DNA of 64,000 nucleotides from Diphasiastrum complanatum (lineage: Eukaryota > Streptophyta > Lycopodiopsida > Lycopodiales > Lycopodiaceae): assembly GCA_029204225.1 (NCBI GenBank), contig CM055099.1:59625510-59689509 (forward strand), given 5' to 3'. Positions 58,342 to 64,000 of this stretch are shown one piece after another (the first letter of the stretch is position 1; each line of letters opens with the position of its first letter). The position numbers and the translations under genes were made by a program. The notes below the pieces were generated by a model that ran no database searches, was not told the DNA's origin, and saw nothing but the letters and a program-made list of their open reading frames with translations.

Positions 58342-61300
58342 CTACATTCCAGCCTTCTGGAGAACTTCTTGCGAGTCTTCCTCGCCTCGTCGTCGTGCCG
58401 TTTGCTTTCTCTCACTCATCTTTCGCCCCCAAGGCTTCAAAAACTTGGAAGCGGAGCTTACTTTCGAAATTGAGAAGCCCATTTCTTGCCAGTCTTCCAC
58501 CATTGTCACATAGCGTGACGACATGAAGGCCGCTCTGTAGTATAGCATGGCCATCATCTCATGGTCTTCTTCCGACTGAAGGGCTACTTTGGGTTGATTT
58601 TGATGGGCTCCAGGCCTCGATCCCAGAAACAATCTTGTTGCATCAGAATGGCCATGGATCTGCAATACTCGGCACTTTCTTGCACGCAAAGATTGGCACT
58701 TGTTTTGTATTTATGCCCGAAGTCGAGTAACTGCAGCCTCAGATCATCCAGGGAGGTTCTCTCTGAAATTCTCGGAATGACTGGCCAGTTTACCAACTCC
58801 ACTCGTGGCTTTTCTTTCGGCCATGGGTTTCTGCGTTTGAGTGGCATGTAGAAGGGATCCACTCGCTTCCATGTCGGTGCCTTCAGATACTCTTGGAGTC
58901 GCATGCTATCCTTCAAGACTTTATTCTGCCATTCTGGTTGCGGTTGTAACGCGACAATGATCTCGGCCCTGGTGGAGTATTGGCTTTCATCGATGTCTTC
59001 TTTGCCTCCCCTCATGTTGGGAGGGTATTTCCTCTCAAATTTCTTTGACTCTCTTGTGTCAGCCAATTTGCCTCTGGGCCTGGTAGGGGAAGTTTTCCTA
59101 CGCGGTTGGGATGGCCTCGCTAGATAATCATCTAGGGCCTTGGTTCCCATATCTTTCTCTTTAGCTTGCTCGCTTGTCGACGGCTCAGCTGCGCCCGTGT
59201 CTTGCCTGGGCGAGAATCATCTTGTCTCTGTTGATCTGCCAAGAAGTCATCGTCACCCCCCATGTCGGTGTTAGTTTTTGGAAGGTCAGGGATGGAATGA
59301 TCTGGAGAGAGGGGTGAGGGGGTGATAGGTTTAGGAGGAGGTGGGATCAACAAGTTATACGCTGCACCGAGGGAGTGGAGTTGTTGGAGGAACTCGTCCC
59401 GTCGACCTTTGTAGGTGGTGGTTGGGCCTTTTGATGGGCCTATTATTTTGCTAGGAGGTGATGGAGAGAGGGAAGATGAAAGAATCGGGTAAGTTGGAAT
59501 GAATGTTTCAAAAAAGTTGAAAGCAGAGTAGGAGGAGAGGTTAAAAGTGGGAGCGGGTCGGAAAAAAGTTCTAGAAGCAGCCTCGGCTCTCTGGCCACCC
59601 GATCCCGAGCTACCGCCTGAAGGGTGGGTTTGCCCACCTTGATTCCTTGCTCCATCATTCACATCATCGTCCCATGGCTTCGTTGATTGAGCGCCTGCTT
59701 GGGCCTTGCACGTCGTGTCCCATAATTGGTTCACCTTGTCCAAGACTTGCTGCAGGGCCTTCGTGGTGTCTTTCAGCTGCTTTTGGGACTCAAGGATGAT
59801 CTTCTCTTGCTTGGCCACAATGTTTTGAATATTTTTCTTTTTGGCTTCTCGTTCTTGGATAAGCCGCACGTATTTCTCCATCCGGATGCCTGAGGCCTGT
59901 GGGGCCTGAAATTGAATGTCCTCGGGCTTGACAAGGACCATCGACTATCATTGCACTCGATGATCTGTCTTGTACTTGGTCGATTTGGACCATCTGGTGC
60001 TTCAGTTGTTGCTGGACTTCTTCTAGAGTAGATTTCTGCCCGGCCATCACGAATCCGACTTCCATTGTCTCTTTTTTTTTCTACTCGGCCAGCCTCTGAT
60101 ATTGCACAATTTCTTGGTCTTGCTGTTGGACCTTGCTCTCGATCATTTGATACTGGCTCACCAACCAATGCATGTGGTAGCTTGTTTTGAATAGGCCTAT
60201 CATCAAGCGCTTGGCTGCTTCAATGAACTTTTCAGGATTAGTAAGGGTTGGGTACTGTTCTGGAGTGTGAGATGGTGAGGCTAGACCAAAAAATAACCGT
60301 TGTATTAGAGTTGAAAATGGAGGTGGAGGTGGAGGGATGATGTTAGTAATTATTGTGGTGGTGGTGGTTAGTGGAGGGGTCAGACTTCTTTCTGGCTGCT
60401 CCACCTTTTTCGGTTCGGCGTCGCTTATTTCCATCAAGTCCACAGCATCAAAATATTGCGACATGTCCAATGTATGGACTTGCTGGGCCTGTGGTTGTTG
60501 GTCGTGTGGTTGTTGAGCCGCTTCCGTGTCTTGGGGACTAGATATCCCCACTCATCCCCCCTCCAAAAACTTGTGCCGATGGTGATGTTGGTGGCGTTGG
60601 CGTAGTAATCAGTGTGGGTGGGGTGGTGACTTGATCTGGCAGACCTGTGACTTAAGATATTGTCGTGTCAGGTGATGGTGTAGAGGTAGTTGCTCCATCA
60701 CCCCCGTCGATGACATGTGAGGGTGATGAGTGTGGTTGTGAGGACGTGGAAGAGCTTCCATCATCTGAGGTGGAACCATCTGAAACTGATCCCATTGGTG
60801 ATGTGCTTCCAGCTTGAAGCTTCTTTTGCATCCTTTGTTGCCTTGTGTTTGGCAATTGGGCTTTGGAGGTATCGGCCTCTTGAGCTCCGGAGGTTGCAGC
60901 TGCTTGTGAGTCTGGTTGTGGGCTTCTTTGCTTCTGTACCAGAAGGAGACTACTGGTGTTTACTCGTTTAGGCTAGGATGCCGATGGTGAAGTTGCTCTT
61001 GATCGTGCATGCTTGGACTTTGTTGACTCAATGGGAATTTCCCATGCCTTGTCCGCAAGCTGCAAGTGTTGTTGAAGCTTTGGCCCATTCTGGACTTAGT
61101 GGGGGTGATATCTGTCAAGAGATATCCGAGTATTGTTATCGGCTGCTTGTTCTTAATGCACTCATGAAGGCATTTTGAAACAAACTGTGCCCAATTATAG
61201 AGGTTCTGGGCATGCAGTCATGAATCTGCCATAATGTGAAATAGGGACATGGGTACCCTCTGTAACATGGTTCTTGGTTGTTGTGTGCACTTTGTCAAGT

Positions 61301-61723
61301 ACGCACATGCCGCTTGTAATTGTGGATCATTGATTGCTTCAACTCGATATCCGTCCTTATTTTTCCACTTGGCGACGGATGGGTCAATGAATTTGAAATA
61401 TGTTGTTTGCTCAATTTTGTTAAGTGTCCTGGTGACAGCATTGGGTCCTCTTGGGAACCCAAAAGGTTGCAAGTCGGCTAGTGAAAATGATGTGCTGTAA
61501 ACATAGTTTTTCACAGGAGGAACTATGAGCTGGCACGACCTTGTTGTAGTAGGTACGGACTTTGATACCCGGTCAGGACTGGCATCTGGAACTCAATGGC
61601 TTGAAAGAATGATGCTGCTTGTTGATACCAGTGTTGCAATTCAGTCATATCCAATTTGGACAATTGGATGTTGAGCTTATTGGCATCAAGGTCATCAGAA
61701 CTGGAGGCAGGGTTAGTAGACAT
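58342..61723 (-). pseudogene. Unrecognised gag-like repeat protein, long copy
   Basis: Successive minus-strand open segments cover 3.4 kb in shifting frames. 61723 begins MSTNPASSSDD; 61514-61218 has GFPRGPNAVTRTLNKIEQ, YFKFIDP and ACAYLTKCTQQ; homology continues past a stop with NLYNWAQFVSKCLHECI. 60855-60652 is a Ser/Thr-rich linker. 60551-60081 has a Pro-rich patch then a helix (LVSQYQMIESKVQQQDQEIV). 59941-59132 has a long Lys/Gln-rich coiled coil (KNIQNIVAKQEKIILESQKQ) and a Pro/Ser linker. 59150-58342 is a basic C-terminal part ending in a Lys/Arg-rich tail, with a frameshift near 58590. Coiled coil plus basic tail, and a second copy at 16347-16946, suggest a retroelement structural protein. 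No known domain is recognised. Confidence 0.5.
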
Positions 61724-61757
61724 GATGAAAAAACTGGGAAATAAGAATCTGGAAAAA

Positions 61758-61968
61758 GGGTGTCGGTCAAGATTTCAGACAGGGTTAACAGGCGTCGGTT
61801 GAGATTTGAGAGGAGGGTGTCAGTTGAGTTTTGATTGGAGGGTGTCGGTTGAGATGGGAGCGGAGGGCATCGGCTGAGATGCAATGGAAAAGCGTCGGCT
61901 GAGATGCAATGGAAAGGCGTCGGCTGAGATGCAATGGAAAGACGTCGACTGAGATGTAATGGAAAGTC
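61758..61968. repeat. 25-bp minisatellite (GTCGGCTGAGATGCAATGG type)
   Basis: About eight units, the best at 61871, 61896 and 61921 (exact 25-bp period). It starts 35 bp upstream of the ATG of the long gag-like copy. The segment from 61969 to 62629 has no recognised gene. Confidence 0.93.
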
Positions 61969-62629
61969 TGGCGGAAGGGAGTGATGGCAAAAAAGGAATG
62001 GACTGTGAGGATTTGAGGTTGGGAAGGAAGGTGTGTGAAAGTGGAGGTGTTGTGGATAGAAGGGTATGGAGGATGTGTGGCAAACAAAGTATGGTGTGAA
62101 CAATGGAAGGTAGAAGTTTCGAAAAAAAAGATGTTGGTATATGGTTGTGACTAAGCGGAAGGGATGAAAATAGTGGGAGATGTAAAGAAAGTAGCTTTTG
62201 GTTAAGATGGGTGTTTGGAGAGGATGAAAGGAAAGTGTGTAAGATTAAAAGGTGATGCTCAATAGTGTAACGGAAGTGTTTTGAATGCTTGCGTGACACT
62301 ACCCCTCAGCATGCAAAATGTTTCAAATGCTTTGTTCTCCACTGGCGATATTAGGTCTGGAGATTGTTGGTGATGGCGCTCTCAATGGAAAACACACTAG
62401 GATGGCTGATACTGGGTGGAGATGGTGTGGAAGCAACCACGGATGCACAGAATGAGAGAGCGCCAAGATTGTGTAGGAGAGCTAGAAAATCTCCAGTAGA
62501 TCGTCACTAGAGAGCTTCAGAGTTCGCACTTCGCTGACGTGAGAATGGCATCGAGGTGATGGCATTTATGGACGTCGTCGGTTGGGTTCGAACGCGATGG
62601 GTCGTGTCTGTTCGTTGGATTTTGAATGA

Positions 62630-62908
62630 GAAGCGTCAGTCAAGATTTGATGGAGTTGCGTCGGTTGAAATCTGAGAGAGTCACATCGGTCGAGATATGA
62701 AAGAGTCACATCGATCAAAATCTGAGAGAGTCGCGTCGGTCGAGATCTGATAAAAATCCATCGGTTGAGATCTGAGCTGATCCTGTCGGTTGAGATTTGA
62801 GCTGATCCCGTCGGTTGAGATTTGAGTGGATCCCGTTGGTTGAGATTTGAGCTGATCCCATCGGTTGAGATTTGAGCTGATCCCGTCGGTTGAGATTTGA
62901 CAAAATCC
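62630..62908. repeat. 25-bp minisatellite (GTCGGTTGAGATTTGAGCTGATCC type)
   Basis: About eleven units with an exact 25-bp period (62761, 62786, 62811, 62836, 62861 and 62886). It shares the TCGG(T/C)TGAGAT core with the array at 61758. It lies 0.9-1.2 kb upstream of the ATG at 61723. Open frames across it are artefacts of the period. Confidence 0.95.
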
Positions 62909-63300
62909 CAATATGTAGGAATGGATTTGTGTGATACTAGTGGAGAACTTCAAGCTGAAAATATGATTGTGGCCCAGGGTAGAAGTTCTTATGAAAAGAG
63001 TGTATCCCCAGAAATGTTTGTATGTTTGAGATACCAGTGAGACATAGATGAGGTGGCTAAAGTGTGAGAATCATTTTTGATGGTGTAGCCTATCATTTGT
63101 TGATCTAGAACATCCATGATCCAGGAATATGTATAGGAAGAAGAGAATGCATAAAAAGTACATAAGTAATGGTATGAAGTATAAACAAGGAATGAGGTGA
63201 AAAATAGGCATGGAAAACTAGAACTACAAGCAAGATCATAAGAAAAATAGAAAGAAATAAATAAAAAATGTAAAATTTATACTGGGGAAAAGATGTTAAA

Positions 63301-64000
63301 TTGGGTCAACAAAAAACAACTCTTCGTAATATCGCCTTAGACGACCACCGTTTACGACAGTGTCTAGGAGGATTCCATCAAGTGTTTGCAACTGACATTA
63401 GGAAAGATTTTGTTAATAACATACGACCCCTCACTTCTGAATTTCAATTTGTCGGGGTGCTTCTTGGATGTATAAAGAAGCACCTAGTCACCTAAATGTA
63501 GATCTTTATTGCGTAGGTGACGGTCATGCCATGCCTTTTGTGTCGTTTATTAACCAGTTGTGCATGGTAAGATATAAGTCGTGTCTTGCATAACTGGGTT
63601 AACGTAAATAGCTTGGTTTTGAGTTGTTGTTCGATTGCAGCTTTTCACAGAGATCTGTTGAAAAAGCTTCCATGACTCGCATAATTGGATTAACGTAAAT
63701 AGCCTGGTTTTGAGTTGTTGTTCGATTGCAGCTTTTAGATCTGCTGAAAAAGCTTCCATGACTCGTAATGATGGGACTAAGAATTCTACTGGCATTACCG
63801 CCTCTTGACCATATACTAAGTGGAAAGGGGTAACCCACCCAGTGGCTTTCTTCGGGGTGGTGCAGTAAGCCCAAACAGCTGAGAAAAGTTTTGTTTCCCA
63901 ATCTAAACGACTGGTTTCAACTATCTTGGTCAAAATTTTACATATCATCTTGTCAGTTGATTCAGCCTGGCCATTACATCCAGGGTAGTACGGTGTACTT
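63301..64000 (-). pseudogene. Ty3/gypsy integrase C-terminal part, cut by window end
   Basis: From the window edge the minus strand reads YYPGCNGQAES (catalytic Glu context intact), then WAYCTTPKKATG and HLVYGQEAVMPVE (63948-63780). A disrupted stretch with a tandem duplication follows, then WHDRHLRNKDLHLGD, KKHPDKLKFRSEGSYVINKI and a degenerate end near 63301. It is related to the gypsy copy at 40915-42668. The upstream domains lie outside the window. The segment 62909-63300 has no gene and could hold the following LTR, but no second copy is visible. Confidence 0.88.
63588..63760. repeat. ~85-bp tandem duplication in the gypsy integrase
   Basis: Two copies contain GGTTTTGAGTTGTTGTTCGA and GAAAAAGCTTCCATGACTCG. 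The second lacks a short CACAGAG piece. The duplication repeats integrase coding and breaks the frame. Confidence 0.85.

Noticed and set aside
58203..59127. Plus-strand frames of 60-100 codons
   Set aside because: Shadows of the minus-strand gag-like coding, which has the coherent composition and the second genomic copy.
61645..62299. Several overlapping minus-strand frames of 100-159 codons
   Set aside because: They are created by the 25-bp minisatellite and AT-rich leader; all frames look alike and none has a domain.
62681..62953. Apparent repeat protein (QISTDGISSNLNR units)
   Set aside because: A 25-bp DNA period read through gives a 25-residue protein period in every frame; the DNA repeat explains it.

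Overview
The window reads as nuclear DNA of a land plant. The evidence is a host gene for a chloroplast-type (m-type) thioredoxin with a serine/alanine-rich N-terminal extension and one GT-AG intron, Ty1/copia elements with the plant-typical TGGTATCAGAGC primer-binding site, and several Ty3/gypsy fragments. A relic of a Rep-like HUH/HUQ endonuclease gene is also present; from memory, related proteins occur in algae, bryophytes and ferns, so a non-flowering plant is plausible, but that part is inference. Start codons were checked by eye where they mattered; several open frames begin with GTG or TTG, not ATG.

Layout. 0-4 kb: decayed copia element A (+), with a partial 5' LTR and a 3' LTR. 4.2-5.8 kb: gypsy gag and RT remnants (-). 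6.5-9.3 kb: no gene. 10.0-11.9 kb: thioredoxin m (-), the only convincing host gene, with a double G-box upstream. 12.1-14.4 kb: a 91-bp tandem repeat, a higher-order (CT)n array, then the Rep-like relic (-) lying between two (CT)n tracts. 15.6-16.9 kb: gypsy RNase H fragment and the first copy of an unrecognised gag-like protein, whose leader carries two minisatellites (17.0-18.4 kb). 18.9-22.5 kb: copia element B (+), ending at an inverted fragment of element A's LTR. 22.9-25.7 kb: unknown broken frame, long CT/GA microsatellites and a triplicated unit. 26.9-31.7 kb: a tandem LTR-internal-LTR-internal-LTR copia array (-) inside one TGAAC target-site duplication. 31.7-37.2 kb: AT-rich, no gene. 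37.2-37.8 kb: copia integrase fragment (-). 38.6-39.2 kb: short tandem repeats and hairpins. 40.9-42.7 kb: gypsy RNase H/integrase (+). 42.75-47.74 kb: copia element C (+) with 5' LTR, PBS and an uninterrupted 1,211-codon polyprotein cut off inside RNase H. 48.3-49.0 kb: unrecognised decayed coding region. 49.5-51.2 kb: copia D (-). 52.3-53.7 kb: decayed low-complexity coding. 53.7-57.7 kb: copia E (+). 58.3-61.7 kb: the longer copy of the gag-like protein (-), again with paired leader minisatellites (61.8-62.9 kb). 63.3-64.0 kb: gypsy integrase (-), running off the window.

Thus one host gene sits in a mosaic of mostly dead retroelements, with abundant (CT)n/(GA)n microsatellites. The most notable items are the Rep-like relic between microsatellites, the tandem LTR array with a single target-site duplication, and the gag-like family whose two copies keep a pair of ~25-bp minisatellites at matching distances upstream of the start codon.
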